Below the pieces are notes generated by a model. That model saw nothing but the letters and a program-made list of their open reading frames with translations. It ran no database searches and was not told the origin of the DNA. DNA of 64,000 nt. It comes from Nodularia spumigena CCY9414 (GTDB taxonomy: Bacteria; Cyanobacteriota; Cyanobacteriia; Cyanobacteriales; Nostocaceae). Below are positions 27,871 through 37,308 of this stretch, in pieces. Numbering within the stretch: the stretch's first letter is position 1; each line of letters opens with the position of its first letter. The position numbers and the translations under genes were made by a program. The stretch spans positions 536,297-600,296 of the forward strand of contig NZ_CP007203.1 in NCBI RefSeq assembly GCF_000340565.2, written 5' to 3'.

Positions 27871-28950
27871 ATGGCGCTTGTACCAATGCGGCTGCTTTTG
27901 GACCACGCGGCTGAAAACGGTTACGGCATCCCAGCTTTTAACGTTAACAATTTGGAGCAGATTCAGGCAATTCTCAAGGCAGCAGCCGAGACAGATAGCC
28001 CTGTAATTCTACAAGCTTCTCGTGGCGCTCGTGCTTATGCTGGCGAAAACTTTCTGCGCCACCTGATTTTGGCAGCGACAGAAACCTATCCAGAGATTCC
28101 CATTGTCATGCACCAAGATCATGGTAATGCTCCTTCTACTTGCTACTCAGCAATTAAGAATGGCTTTACTAGTGTCATGATGGATGGTTCTTTGGAAGCT
28201 GACGCTAAAACCCCCGCTAGCTTTGAGTACAACACCAATGTCACTCGTGAAGTGGTAAATGTTGCTCATTCCTTGGGTGTCAGCGTTGAAGGTGAACTTG
28301 GTTGTTTAGGTTCTCTGGAAACCGGTGCTGGTGAAGCTGAAGATGGTCACGGTTTTGAAGGTACACTTGACCACTCTCAATTGCTGACTGACCCAGACGA
28401 AGCGGCAGAGTTTGTAGAAGCAACCCAAGTAGATGCTTTGGCTGTAGCTATCGGTACTAGTCACGGTGCTTACAAGTTTACTCGCAAGCCCACAGGCGAA
28501 ATTTTGGCAATTAGCCGCATTGAAGAAATTCACCGCCGTCTGCCTAATACTCACTTGGTAATGCACGGTTCTTCTTCTGTACCAGAAGATTTATTGGCAC
28601 TAATTAACCAATATGGTGGTGCAATTCCCGAAACCTACGGTGTACCTGTAGAAGAAATTCAAAAAGGCATCAAGTGTGGTGTACGTAAGGTTAACATTGA
28701 CACCGATAACCGTCTAGCTATCACCGCCGCCGTGCGTGAAGCTTTAGCATCAAATCCCAAAGAATTTGACCCCCGTCACTTCCTCAAGCCTTCCATTAAA
28801 TATATGCAGAAGGTTTGTTCTGACCGCTATGAGCAATTTGGCACAGCCGGCAATGCTAGCAAGATTAAGCAAATTTCTTTGGAAGATTTTGCTGCTAAGT
28901 ATGCCAAGGGCGAACTGAATATGATTACTAAGGCATCTGCTAAAGTTTAA
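27871..28950 (+). CDS. fba: Fructose-bisphosphate aldolase, class II
   Basis: 359 residues, class II (zinc) type. It cleaves or forms fructose-1,6-bisphosphate and sedoheptulose-1,7-bisphosphate in glycolysis and the Calvin cycle. Metal-site motifs are [11 protein letters not shown] and [10 protein letters not shown], with the substrate loop [14 protein letters not shown] perfect AGGAGG lies at 27858-27863, 7 nt before the ATG, fitting high expression. Length and the central [21 protein letters not shown] insert fit the cyanobacterial subgroup. Confidence 0.95.
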   Translation: MALVPMRLLLDHAAENGYGIPAFNVNNLEQIQAILKAAAETDSPVILQASRGARAYAGENFLRHLILAATETYPEIPIVMHQDHGNAPSTCYSAIKNGFTSVMMDGSLEADAKTPASFEYNTNVTREVVNVAHSLGVSVEGELGCLGSLETGAGEAEDGHGFEGTLDHSQLLTDPDEAAEFVEATQVDALAVAIGTSHGAYKFTRKPTGEILAISRIEEIHRRLPNTHLVMHGSSSVPEDLLALINQYGGAIPETYGVPVEEIQKGIKCGVRKVNIDTDNRLAITAAVREALASNPKEFDPRHFLKPSIKYMQKVCSDRYEQFGTAGNASKIKQISLEDFAAKYAKGELNMITKASAKV

Positions 28951-29004
28951 TTTTGACAAAAAATAAATAGGGGCATAAACTGCTATGCTCTTTTAATTCA
29001 ATAG

Positions 29005-29034
29005 GAGCATAGCATGGCTATGCTCTTTTAATTT
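29005..29034 (+). terminator. Rho-independent terminator after fba
   Basis: Perfect 9-bp stem GAGCATAGC/GCTATGCTC with an ATG loop, followed by TTTTAATTT, 55 nt past the aldolase stop. Confidence 0.85.
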
Positions 29035-29120
29035 ATGATGACTGGGGTAGTCGAAGCATTTCAATTTTGACTTTTGACTTGTGGTATCTATTCCCCTAAG
29101 CATTCATTGGTAAAAATTTC

Positions 29121-29678
29121 ATGGGAAGCAACTGGAAAAACCTCAAGATAGTTGCAAGTTTATTGAGCGCGATCGCTTTGACACAGTTTTGTGGGTCAAA
29201 TACCTCTGTACGTGCTGCTGATACGGTGGTTGTGCGTTTTGGCCTGTTGGCAGAATCTATCTCCCTGGCTGAGTTACACAAGGCTGCGGATACTGGGGAA
29301 TTTCCCAGGGGTTTAGAACTTTACATTGGGGGAATATCTCCAGAAAAACGCCGCAACTTTTTGAGAATGCTGAAAGTGAAAGTACCCATCGATGTTGTCA
29401 CCCTCAGTAGTTTACTGCATACTGAGATTGGCACAACGGTTCTGAGCAATCTATCTGAGGCTTTAGTCAGAGAAGATCAGGCGGGGGTACAAGCACTCAG
29501 AGCCGCATTCGTTTTAGGTGCTACCCAACCGGAAGGTCTTTCTCTACTCAGTTTTATTGCTGCTTATCCCAGCCAACGCCTAGAAATTAATGTGCTAAAG
29601 GCTTTCCAGGTGGCGAGAAGTGTCAACACCTCTTTTTGGCGCACTCCAGAAGCGATTAACTACGAGATGACAGATTGA
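29121..29678 (+). CDS. Exported DUF1400-type protein
   Basis: 185 residues with an N-terminal signal (LKIVASLLSAIALTQ, cleavage near SVRA). The mature part (VVVRFGLLAESISLAELHKAADTGEFPRGL) matches the DUF1400 pattern seen at the N-terminus of many cyanobacterial alpha/beta hydrolases. Here it stands alone with no hydrolase domain after it. Function unknown; extracytoplasmic. Confidence 0.7.
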   Translation: MGSNWKNLKIVASLLSAIALTQFCGSNTSVRAADTVVVRFGLLAESISLAELHKAADTGEFPRGLELYIGGISPEKRRNFLRMLKVKVPIDVVTLSSLLHTEIGTTVLSNLSEALVREDQAGVQALRAAFVLGATQPEGLSLLSFIAAYPSQRLEINVLKAFQVARSVNTSFWRTPEAINYEMTD

Positions 29679-30498
29679 AACAGGCGATCGCACTAAACAA
29701 ACTTTTTGCCATTTTCGTGACAGCTACATCAAGAGAATATTCTCAACAACTGCTTTGAAGACTAAATTTTCTAACTATTTTTTTCGCTTTCGCCTAGTTT
29801 AGATTTATAATAAAAAGCAAAGATAAAGATAGCGTACATAATAACAGCCTCATAGGCTAACCAATGCTAGCTCGCTGGTTATTCCTGCTGGTCTGTACAG
29901 CAGTTTGTAGCAAGCAGCAAAAATCAAGCTTTGGTGAAAAGCTAGTCAAATATTAGGCCAGTTTAACTCATCACAGCTCTTTAGCCACCTACCTCAGCCG
30001 AATTGAGGTCAGGTTTATAAGTGCATTTGTTTGTACATTCATTGTGGATAAATAACTACTGGGGGTTAGCCGTGTCTAATCTGCCCTAAATTTTTAGTTT
30101 CATCTATTAAATGACCTGATTAACTTTGGTTAATTTAAGCATTTGTACTTAAATTTATTGTTTCAGCAACCCATGATTTAGATGTTGACCCCAAGGTTTA
30201 TACATTAAAATCCTCCAGCTTCTCACACACTTTTACCTTGAGTTCAGTACCATGAAAGACTTTAATTGTATATTAAATATCTGCATTATTTCAGTAGCCT
30301 ATCTATCCAGTATTTACTTGTGGATAGCGTTTTCTCAACACTCAAATGAGTGACAAATTATTGTAAGATTGTGCAGAACAAATTTTAATCGCTGACTAGT
30401 ATAGCACGCAGTAAATAACACGCGTCTGTAAGAGGTAGTCAGCGATGATTCTTGTGCAGAATTGAGCCAAAGAGAAAATTGCATCATTCATGGGATAA
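29679..30498. other. Intergenic region, 820 bp, with structured block
   Basis: No ORF with coding character. The segment 29846-29943 holds consecutive hairpins (separate entry). A further hairpin CCTCA/TGAGG lies near 29990-30010. The rest is AT-rich leader of the first MscS gene. Confidence 0.4.
29846..29943 (+). ncRNA. Candidate structured RNA (four consecutive hairpins)
   Basis: Four stem-loops follow one another with almost no gap: AGCCT/AGGCT (29846-29858), TAACCA/TGGTTA (29858-29881), CTGCT/AGCAG (29885-29903) and AGCTTT/AAAGCT (29927-29943). A TATAAT box is at 29806-29811, about 35-40 nt upstream. No known RNA family is recognised (not tmRNA, SRP RNA, RNase P or 6S by eye). No U-run terminator directly follows. 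It could instead be the structured leader of the MscS operon. Confidence 0.3.
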
Positions 30499-31596
30499 AT
30501 GTTAGATTTTTTACCAGAAACCATTACGATTAGAGAAATCACAATTGCCTTATTGGGTTTAGTAGTTGGAACTTTCATATTCGTAATTTTTCGGTTAACT
30601 TTTGTATGGTTAAAATTACTCTTGAAACAACTAACAATTTTCCAAACTAAAGATATTTACCAAAAGTTAATTAAGCCTAATGAAATTTTTATAACTTCTG
30701 CAACTGTAATTTTATTGGTTGAGTTAATTTCAGTTCTATTACCCAAAAATAGCTGGACTAACTCCTTAGAAATAGTTATTAGTTTATCTTTAGCCATCAC
30801 TACGAGTTTATTAGCCTCTAGATTATTTAAAAACTTTTTTGATTTTTATTTATTAAATGCGGCTTTTAAAACTGGGCAGAAAATTAGCAGTGAATTCCTG
30901 ATACTCTTCAAATGGATAGCTAATATCATCATTATTTTTGTAGCTGTTCTGATCTATGCTCAAAGTCATCAAATTAATCTTTTAGGATTGTTAGCTAGTT
31001 TAGGAATTGGTGGTTTAGCAGTAGCTTTTGCGGCTCAGAAGACATTAGAGCAAGTTTTGGGTGGTATTGTGATTTATCTAGACCGTCCCTTTGTAATTGA
31101 TGATTATATCGGACTACCCGACGGTACTTTTGGCAGAGTTGAATCTATCGGTTTGAGATCCACTCGCATTCGCACCTCTGGTAAAGGAACCGTAGTCATA
31201 GTTCCCAATAGTTCCTTGACACAAGTAAATATTGAAAACTTTACGGGTGCGAAAAAAGTCATGTCTATACTTTATTTAACCTTTTATCGAGCTATCAGCA
31301 GTGAAGAAAGGGCGCTAATTCGTCAAATTATTTTAGAAAGTACAAACGGTATTTTTGGACTGGATTCACGTAATACAAACGTCACTTTTAAAAATATAAA
31401 TAATCTAGTAGATCCAGACAAAAGTCAAGCGCAAGTTTCTTTCTTTATTTTGGGTTCTGGAGATGTTTCAATGGAATTACGTCGTCAACTTTTAGATTTG
31501 GCTACTCAAAGTATGACTCAATATTTGAAAGAATATGGGATTGCATTTGAGATAGAAGAACCAACAATTTACGTTGACTCACCGATTACGATTTAG
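30499..31596 (+). CDS. MscS-family mechanosensitive channel (1)
   Basis: 365 residues. Four hydrophobic segments precede the MscS core: a pore helix GIGGLAVAFAAQKTLEQVLGG, then the beta-domain start YLDRPFVIDDYIGLPDGTFGRVESIGLRSTRIRT and VVIVPNSSLTQVNIENF. Such channels open under membrane tension to release osmolytes. No cyclic-nucleotide-binding domain is attached. It is followed after 5 nt by a paralogue ending in the same EEPTIYVDSPI motif, so the pair arose by duplication and is cotranscribed. Confidence 0.9.
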   Translation: MLDFLPETITIREITIALLGLVVGTFIFVIFRLTFVWLKLLLKQLTIFQTKDIYQKLIKPNEIFITSATVILLVELISVLLPKNSWTNSLEIVISLSLAITTSLLASRLFKNFFDFYLLNAAFKTGQKISSEFLILFKWIANIIIIFVAVLIYAQSHQINLLGLLASLGIGGLAVAFAAQKTLEQVLGGIVIYLDRPFVIDDYIGLPDGTFGRVESIGLRSTRIRTSGKGTVVIVPNSSLTQVNIENFTGAKKVMSILYLTFYRAISSEERALIRQIILESTNGIFGLDSRNTNVTFKNINNLVDPDKSQAQVSFFILGSGDVSMELRRQLLDLATQSMTQYLKEYGIAFEIEEPTIYVDSPITI

Positions 31597-31601
31597 ACAT
31601 A

Positions 31602-32732
31602 ATGAAGAACATTTCACAGATTATCCTGGAATTTTTCCAGCGTGACACCACAATATTAGCCCTATCTAGATTTGGAATATTTTTATTGTTTATCCTGCTA
31701 TCTATACTAGCTGGACGATATACTCCTACTTTTCTGCGAATTGTTATTCAACGTTTTGCACCGCAACAGGTAGCTAGTATTTATAACAATTTAATCGAAC
31801 CTATTAGAAACTTATTTAGAATCACAGGTACTTTAATTCTGATATCGTTATCCTTAGCATGGATTATCGAATATCAATCTATATATAGATTTCTTTCCCC
31901 CATTGTAGACTTAGCCGTTATTAGTAGTTTAGCTTGGCTTTGTTCTCGTCTATTTCGGCAATTTATTCGCGTATATGGTATTGAATTAGTGCGGAAATTG
32001 GGACGAGAAGTAGACGAATTACTTTTAGTATTTGAAACTTTAGCAAATGTGATGATTGGGTTTATTGCTATTATTGCTTTTGCTCAGAGTCAGCAATTTA
32101 ATTTAGTTGGTTTATTAACTGGTTTGGGTATTGGTGGATTAGCGATCGCATTTGCGGCACAAAAGACACTAGAGCAGTTGTTAGGAACAATTGTGTTGTA
32201 TTTAGATAGACCCTTTATTCCTGGGGAATATATTCGCTTACAGAAATCTGGACAAATTCCCGAAGGGTTATTTGGAAGAGTGGAATCAATTGGGATTCGT
32301 TCCAGTAAAATTCGGACTGCTGCTAAAAGTACGTTATTCATTATTCCCAATTCCATATTAGCCAACTTAGAAATTGAAAATATTACGCGAGGTAAAAAAG
32401 TGATGGTTTTACTTTACCTCGATTTTGCCACCCTGCTGGAACATCAAGAAAAAGCTTTAGTTGAGCAAGTGGTAGCCGAAAGTACTAACTCACTGTTTGG
32501 TATAGACCCAGGAAGCACCAGTATTACTTTTTTAAATCAGAATTTGGCCAAGCAGACAACTCGAACCAGAGTAACGTTCTTTATTTTAGGTTCTAGTGAT
32601 AACTCTCTCCAATTACGTAAACGTCTATTGGAGTTAGCCAATGAGAAAATTTCCAAAAAACTAGTTAGTTTTGGAATTGTGTTTACTATGCAAGAACCGA
32701 CAATTTATGTAGATTCACCAATCCCACTTTAA
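31602..32732 (+). CDS. MscS-family mechanosensitive channel (2)
   Basis: 376 residues, a tandem paralogue of the gene before it. It has the same layout: four N-terminal hydrophobic segments, pore helix GIGGLAIAFAAQKTLEQLLG, then DRPFIPGEYIRLQKSGQIPEGLFGRVESIGIRSSKIRT with a short insertion (QKSGQIPE), and IPNSILANLEIENI. It starts 5 nt after the first copy stops. The two may form separate or mixed heptamers. Confidence 0.9.
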   Translation: MKNISQIILEFFQRDTTILALSRFGIFLLFILLSILAGRYTPTFLRIVIQRFAPQQVASIYNNLIEPIRNLFRITGTLILISLSLAWIIEYQSIYRFLSPIVDLAVISSLAWLCSRLFRQFIRVYGIELVRKLGREVDELLLVFETLANVMIGFIAIIAFAQSQQFNLVGLLTGLGIGGLAIAFAAQKTLEQLLGTIVLYLDRPFIPGEYIRLQKSGQIPEGLFGRVESIGIRSSKIRTAAKSTLFIIPNSILANLEIENITRGKKVMVLLYLDFATLLEHQEKALVEQVVAESTNSLFGIDPGSTSITFLNQNLAKQTTRTRVTFFILGSSDNSLQLRKRLLELANEKISKKLVSFGIVFTMQEPTIYVDSPIPL

Positions 32733-33033
32733 CAGTTAACAGTTATCAGTTATCAGTTATCAGTTAAGGGACTTAATTGGGTTTAATTTCCTTAGCATAT
32801 GGCTGGATAAATCAAATATAGAACCTCACCCCCAGCCCCTCTCCTTACTAAGGAGAGGGGAGACTTTGACACACTAATTTCAACTGATGATGTGCTTGTA
32901 TTCCTGGCTGAAGAGGAACGCGGCGGGAAAATTGCCCTTGGCGAGAGCCTAAGTTTGACAACTCGTCTTTTGACAAAGCTATAAACTTAAGGTATATTTT
33001 CGCACTAGAAACGAGCCGCAGGAATTTATCAGA
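32733..33033. repeat. Repeat-filled gap: heptamer array and hairpin
   Basis: 32734-32766 is an array of the heptamer TTATCAG (CAGTTATCAGTTATCAG). 32836-32860 is a perfect 11-bp hairpin CCCCTCTCCTT/AAGGAGAGGGG with an ACT loop, which could terminate the MscS operon. Both are common dispersed repeats in heterocystous cyanobacteria. Confidence 0.7.
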
Positions 33034-34305
33034 ATGCTAGATTTGTCACTCATCACGATCCTGGGGTTCCTGGGCAGTTTTGGACATTGCTTTGGGATGT
33101 GTGGTCCCCTAACTGTGGCGTTTTCCCTTTCCCAGCAGCAAACAACTCCACAAACAGTTTCCTCTGAACAAACACCACCTCGGAAAATACCCAATTCGTG
33201 GCAACAGCAATTAAGATTTCATTTCTTACTGAATCTAGGGCGAATGTTGAGCTATGCTTTAGTCGGTGCTGGCATAGGGGCGCTGGGTTCGGTATTACTG
33301 CAAGGTGGTCAGTTTGCGGGCGTAGGCAGCGATTTCCGGCGCTGGATGGCAATTATTACCGGCTTAATGCTAATTTGGTTTGGGTTAGGGCAAGTCACAC
33401 CCGACTTGCTGCCACGAATTCCTGTATTACATCCCTTACTACAAGGACGTTTACACGACCGCCTGAGTACAGGGATGCTCAAGCTTTCCTACAAAACTAG
33501 ATGGTGGACACCGATGCTTTTAGGCATGACTTGGGGTTTAATGCCCTGTGGTTTTTTATATGCTGCCCAAATTAAAGCTGCGGAAACTGGTAATTTATGG
33601 ATGGGTGGAGCAACTATGCTGGCTTTTGGGCTGGGAACTCTACCCACGATGCTAGGTGTGGGTGTCTCCACTTCTTTGGTAAATAAAGATAGGCGCAGCC
33701 AGTTATTTCGTTTAGGCGGCTGGGTGACACTCACCATTGGCGTGCTTACTTTGCTGCGGACTGGTGACACAATGGTAGATTACAGTGGACACGCTGCTTT
33801 GATCTGCTTAATCTTGACACTAATTGCCCGTCCCATTAGCCGCCTGTGGGCTTCACCTTTGCGTTACCGTCGAGGTTTGGGAGTGGGTGCTTTTGTGCTG
33901 GCTGTGGTTCATACTACCCACATGATCGAACATTCATTACAGTGGCAATTTGCGGCTTTTTTCTTCTTACCCCCAGATTTTCAGTGGGGCATGGCTGCGG
34001 GTGCTGTAGCATTAGTCTTAATTACTCCGGCGGCTTTCACAAGTTTTGAATCACTGCAAAAATATTTAGGTAAGCGTTGGCGACAAATTCATCTCTTGGG
34101 TGTACCAGCTTTAGTCTTAACTGCCATTCATGCTGTATTGATTGGTTCCCATTACTTGGGTTCCTTACAATCAACATGGGGAAATAAATTAGCGGTAGTG
34201 TTGCTGGGAATTGTCACCTTTGGCGTGTTATTGCTGCGTTCACGTTTGTTTTGGTCAAAGTTAAATATAGAAAAGTTGTATGTACCCCCAACCAAATCGC
34301 CGTAA
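33034..34305 (+). CDS. UreH/SafE-like membrane protein fused to a heme-type membrane domain
   Basis: 423 residues. The first about 260 form a UreH_2 / sulfite-exporter-like (TauE/SafE) domain beginning GFLGSFGHCFGMCGPL, whose H18, C19 and C23 are the metal-type motif of this family. The C-terminal part (about 275-410) has four more hydrophobic helices with His293, His296 and His300 in one helix and His353 and His366, 13 residues apart, in another. This resembles ferric-reductase/MsrQ-like heme-binding membrane domains. Metal transport or redox handling is inferred. It overlaps the next gene by 26 nt. Confidence 0.6.
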   Translation: MLDLSLITILGFLGSFGHCFGMCGPLTVAFSLSQQQTTPQTVSSEQTPPRKIPNSWQQQLRFHFLLNLGRMLSYALVGAGIGALGSVLLQGGQFAGVGSDFRRWMAIITGLMLIWFGLGQVTPDLLPRIPVLHPLLQGRLHDRLSTGMLKLSYKTRWWTPMLLGMTWGLMPCGFLYAAQIKAAETGNLWMGGATMLAFGLGTLPTMLGVGVSTSLVNKDRRSQLFRLGGWVTLTIGVLTLLRTGDTMVDYSGHAALICLILTLIARPISRLWASPLRYRRGLGVGAFVLAVVHTTHMIEHSLQWQFAAFFFLPPDFQWGMAAGAVALVLITPAAFTSFESLQKYLGKRWRQIHLLGVPALVLTAIHAVLIGSHYLGSLQSTWGNKLAVVLLGIVTFGVLLLRSRLFWSKLNIEKLYVPPTKSP

Positions 34306-34921
34306 CAGGTATGATCAGATTCCCCGAATCATTTATTACTGCTTATTTTTGAGTTGCTTAGTCATATCAATTATTACTGCTCATCCCACTTTTGCCCATC
34401 AGGTGCAAATATCTGAAGATGTCGGTGCTACTATCCACATTGAGCCGAATGATAATCCTCGTGCTGGTGAACCCAGCCAAACCTGGTTTGCTCTTACTCG
34501 TAAAGGTGGTAAGGTAATTCCCTTGACAGAGTGCGATTGTGAATTATTGATTTATGCCGAACCCCATACACCAGGGGAACCCGCCCTCATAGAGCCATCT
34601 TTAGCACCTGTATCAGCTGAACGTTATCAAGGCATTCCCGGTGCAGAAATTACTTTTCCTAAGCCTGGACGGTATCAGTTACAGCTAAGTGGTAAACCGG
34701 CGACTGAGGCCAGTTTTAAACCGTTTCAATTTGAGTTTGAAGTCACGGTGGCAACTGGAACTGCTAAAAAATCAGCAAATGTGCCAGATGTCAATAATAA
34801 TGCACCGACTCAAGATATGAATTTCAGGTCTGGGTTGACGATTACGTTGTTAGTTTTGGCGATGCTTGTGGCTTTGGGGATTGTGTTTTTTATCCTGCGG
34901 ATGAAGAAAGGGCAGGAATAG
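34280..34921 (+). CDS. Exported, C-terminally anchored beta-sandwich protein
   Basis: 213 residues. An N-terminal signal (YYCLFLSCLVISIITAHPTFA) precedes an about 120-residue beta-rich domain, with a CDCELLIY segment and GRYQLQLSG, resembling FixH/CopC-like or fibronectin-like folds. A Thr/Asn-rich linker then leads to one C-terminal membrane helix (LTITLLVLAMLVALGIVFFIL) with a basic tail. It begins inside the end of the UreH-like gene, so the two are translated together and probably act together outside the cytoplasmic face. Substrate unknown. Confidence 0.6.
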   Translation: MYPQPNRRNRYDQIPRIIYYCLFLSCLVISIITAHPTFAHQVQISEDVGATIHIEPNDNPRAGEPSQTWFALTRKGGKVIPLTECDCELLIYAEPHTPGEPALIEPSLAPVSAERYQGIPGAEITFPKPGRYQLQLSGKPATEASFKPFQFEFEVTVATGTAKKSANVPDVNNNAPTQDMNFRSGLTITLLVLAMLVALGIVFFILRMKKGQE

Positions 34922-34931
34922 CGTTAAAGAA

Positions 34932-34963
34932 AGGCGGGCAAGATGCCCACCCCACAATATTTA
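34932..34963. repeat. Dispersed GGGCAAGATGCCCACC block
   Basis: GGCGGGCAAGATGCCCACCC followed by CACAATA. Same block as the right half of the element at 11720-11837 and the inverse of the block in 22072-22213. Contains the small palindrome GGGCaagatGCCC. Confidence 0.55.
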
Positions 34964-35003
34964 TAACACTGGATGTTTAGTTTAATACTAATAAATTCGG
35001 TAA

Positions 35004-36002
35004 TTACAGATGTCGCTTTTGATGCCATTGCCAGGCATGGGTGACAATATTTTTGATGTCTGGGTATTGCGGTTGCCAGTTGAGGATTTTTCGGGCTTTC
35101 TCGCCACTACCAATGAGAGATGGGGGATCTCCGGGGCGGCGATCGCACTCTTCAACTGGTATGGTTAGTCCAGTTACTTCTTTGGCAGCTGCAATCACTT
35201 CTCTGACGGAGAAGCCGTTACCGTTACCTAAGTTGAAAACTTCGCTGTCGCCATTTTCTAATAGATATTGCAATCCCAAAACATGGGCATCTGCCAAGTC
35301 ATTAACATGAATATAATCGCGAATACAAGTACCATCAGGGGTGGGGTAATCTGTACCAAAAATGGAAATAGATTTTCTTTTACCTAAAGCTGTCAGCAGT
35401 ACTAAGGGGATTAAGTGGGTTTCTGGTTGATGATCTTCGCCTAATAAGCCACCCGGATGAGCGCCAGCTGCATTAAAGTAGCGAAAACGTACCGATTTCA
35501 AACCGTAAGCTACATCAAAATCAGACAGAATTCGCTCTACCATTAGCTTGGTAGCCCCGTAAGGATTAATGGGGTTTTGGGGGTGGTTTTCGGGGATAGG
35601 TACGATTTCGGGGACTCCATAGGTCGCACAGGTGGAAGAGAAGACGAATTTGTGAATAGATGCAGCTAGCATCGCTTCTAACAGCGTCAGTGTACCCACA
35701 ACGTTGTTCCGGTAATATTTGGCTGGGTCAGTCACCGATTCACCTACGTAGGCATAGGCGGAAAAGTGCATGACTGCCGTAATATTCCGGCTTTTAAATA
35801 AGTCATCTAACAAAGGGCGATCGCCTGTATCTCCGACTACCAATTCTACTTGCAAAACCTTTTCTACCAAGTCTTGATGCCCATAAACCAGATTATCGAG
35901 TATGACTACTTCATAACCCGCTTGCTTGAGAGCAAGTACAGTATGGGAACCAATATATCCAGCGCCCCCCGTGACTAAAATGCTGGGCTTTCCATTCGAC
36001 AT
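35004..36002 (-). CDS. galE: UDP-glucose 4-epimerase
   Basis: 332 residues, full length. It interconverts UDP-glucose and UDP-galactose with bound NAD in the cytosol. Visible are the Rossmann motif VTGGAGYIGSHTVLAL, the catalytic Ser/Thr segment FSSTCATYGVPE and YGATKLMVE (YxxxK), followed by the substrate-binding NAAGAHPGGLLGEDH and CIRDYIHVNDLADAH. Single gene with its own leader. Confidence 0.95.
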   Translation of the reverse strand: MSNGKPSILVTGGAGYIGSHTVLALKQAGYEVVILDNLVYGHQDLVEKVLQVELVVGDTGDRPLLDDLFKSRNITAVMHFSAYAYVGESVTDPAKYYRNNVVGTLTLLEAMLAASIHKFVFSSTCATYGVPEIVPIPENHPQNPINPYGATKLMVERILSDFDVAYGLKSVRFRYFNAAGAHPGGLLGEDHQPETHLIPLVLLTALGKRKSISIFGTDYPTPDGTCIRDYIHVNDLADAHVLGLQYLLENGDSEVFNLGNGNGFSVREVIAAAKEVTGLTIPVEECDRRPGDPPSLIGSGEKARKILNWQPQYPDIKNIVTHAWQWHQKRHL

Positions 36003-36306
36003 AGTTTTTCCTTTAGAGTTGACAACTGTTCAATTAATTTAGTTTACTGGTGCCACATTACTCATCCGAAAAATGACAAATAATCGACGCAGTGTGAAAA
36101 AATTGCACTAAAATCACTACGACGGTAGTCTTTGGTGTTGGGCTGGAGGTATTTGCTCTCAAGTAATAGTGCGATTACAATTTGACGAGAAAATACATCT
36201 GATGCCGAAAATCTCTAGGCTGATTTTTACGGGTGTGTCAGTCAATCATGGGGGAAACTCCTGTTTTAAACTGGCTCACAGCACAATAAAATTTGAGAGT
36301 TAATCT
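36003..36306. other. Divergent promoter region, galE / membrane protein
   Basis: 304 bp. No ORF or repeat recognised. Confidence 0.3.
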
Positions 36307-37032
36307 ATGTTTCTATTACTAAGCCGAGTACTACTGTGGTTGCTGATTGGCACTGTTGTTTACTCTCTGTTTCAGAGATTTTATCCTTCTGGAACCTTTA
36401 TCGGGAGATTAGTTTTAGTCATTGTGTTGATTGTCATAGCTTTGTCGTTTATTAACCCTAATGAACCTGCTGTGGCATCTTTGTGGAGGGTTGTATCATT
36501 TCCCCTCAAGCCTTTGGGAGCTTCGGTGTTGCTGATGATGTTTGCTGCTCAGAGGATTAAGGGCGGTGGGATAGATAAGCCGGGTGGTTATTTGGTGGGT
36601 TGGTCGCTGACAATTTTACTGTTGGCAAGTACACCAGCGATCGCTTATTTTCTGGTGAGAGTACCCGATGTAGCAACTCAGGAAATTATTCAGAATAATC
36701 AGCTCGTTTCGGCTCTCACACCTGAAACTTCCTCCCCGGAGGCGCTTGTGGCATGGGGGACAACAACTACCCCCACGATAATTTCTGATATAGTAGGCAA
36801 TCCTATTCTGCTGAATCAAGAACAGGGTCGTGCAACCATAGCATTAAACTCTTTGGGTGTTACAGTTCCACCTTACTTGTCCCAAACTCCTCCTCAAGAT
36901 ATTGCCAATCGCGGATTGCGAATTGAAGACTTTGTACCTAGTGCTGAAACTCTGCAACTCACAACCCAAGTATGGGAAAGTTATCTTAACCAGATTTATT
37001 TCTTCTTGCGTGGTAATCAGACACCTCGCTAA
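36307..37032 (+). CDS. Hypothetical membrane protein, 241 aa
   Basis: Four hydrophobic segments lie in the first about 125 residues (MFLLLSRVLLWLLIGTVVY, LVLVIVLIVIALSF, LGASVLLMMFAAQ, WSLTILLLASTPAIAYFLV), followed by an about 115-residue soluble tail rich in Thr/Pro. The membrane half resembles the N-terminus of cyanobacterial YdcF/DUF218-type proteins, but no DUF218 catalytic region is visible, so it may be a shortened relative. Function unknown. Confidence 0.55.
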   Translation: MFLLLSRVLLWLLIGTVVYSLFQRFYPSGTFIGRLVLVIVLIVIALSFINPNEPAVASLWRVVSFPLKPLGASVLLMMFAAQRIKGGGIDKPGGYLVGWSLTILLLASTPAIAYFLVRVPDVATQEIIQNNQLVSALTPETSSPEALVAWGTTTTPTIISDIVGNPILLNQEQGRATIALNSLGVTVPPYLSQTPPQDIANRGLRIEDFVPSAETLQLTTQVWESYLNQIYFFLRGNQTPR

Positions 37033-37308
37033 AAAAGTAACTTTAGCTGGCAAAAATACGAGTCAGGAAAAATGAACCACAGATGTAGACGCGTTAGCGG
37101 CTTGCCGTAGGCTACACAGATGAACACAGATGTTTGCTTGGTGTTTATCTATTTGTATCTGTGGTTTAATCTCAACAATGTTGACAAATTGCTGCTTTAT
37201 GGGCTTCTCTATTCGCTAAAGTAGGATAGGGCGGACTGCCGAAAGTTCCATAAAATAGAGATTTATCAGCAGTTCATTCTCAGATGATTAAGTGGCAATA
37301 TCGCTTTA

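Noticed and set aside
36307-37032. YdcF/DUF218 enzyme
   Set aside because: Only the membrane half looks similar; no DUF218 catalytic segment is visible, so it is left as hypothetical.
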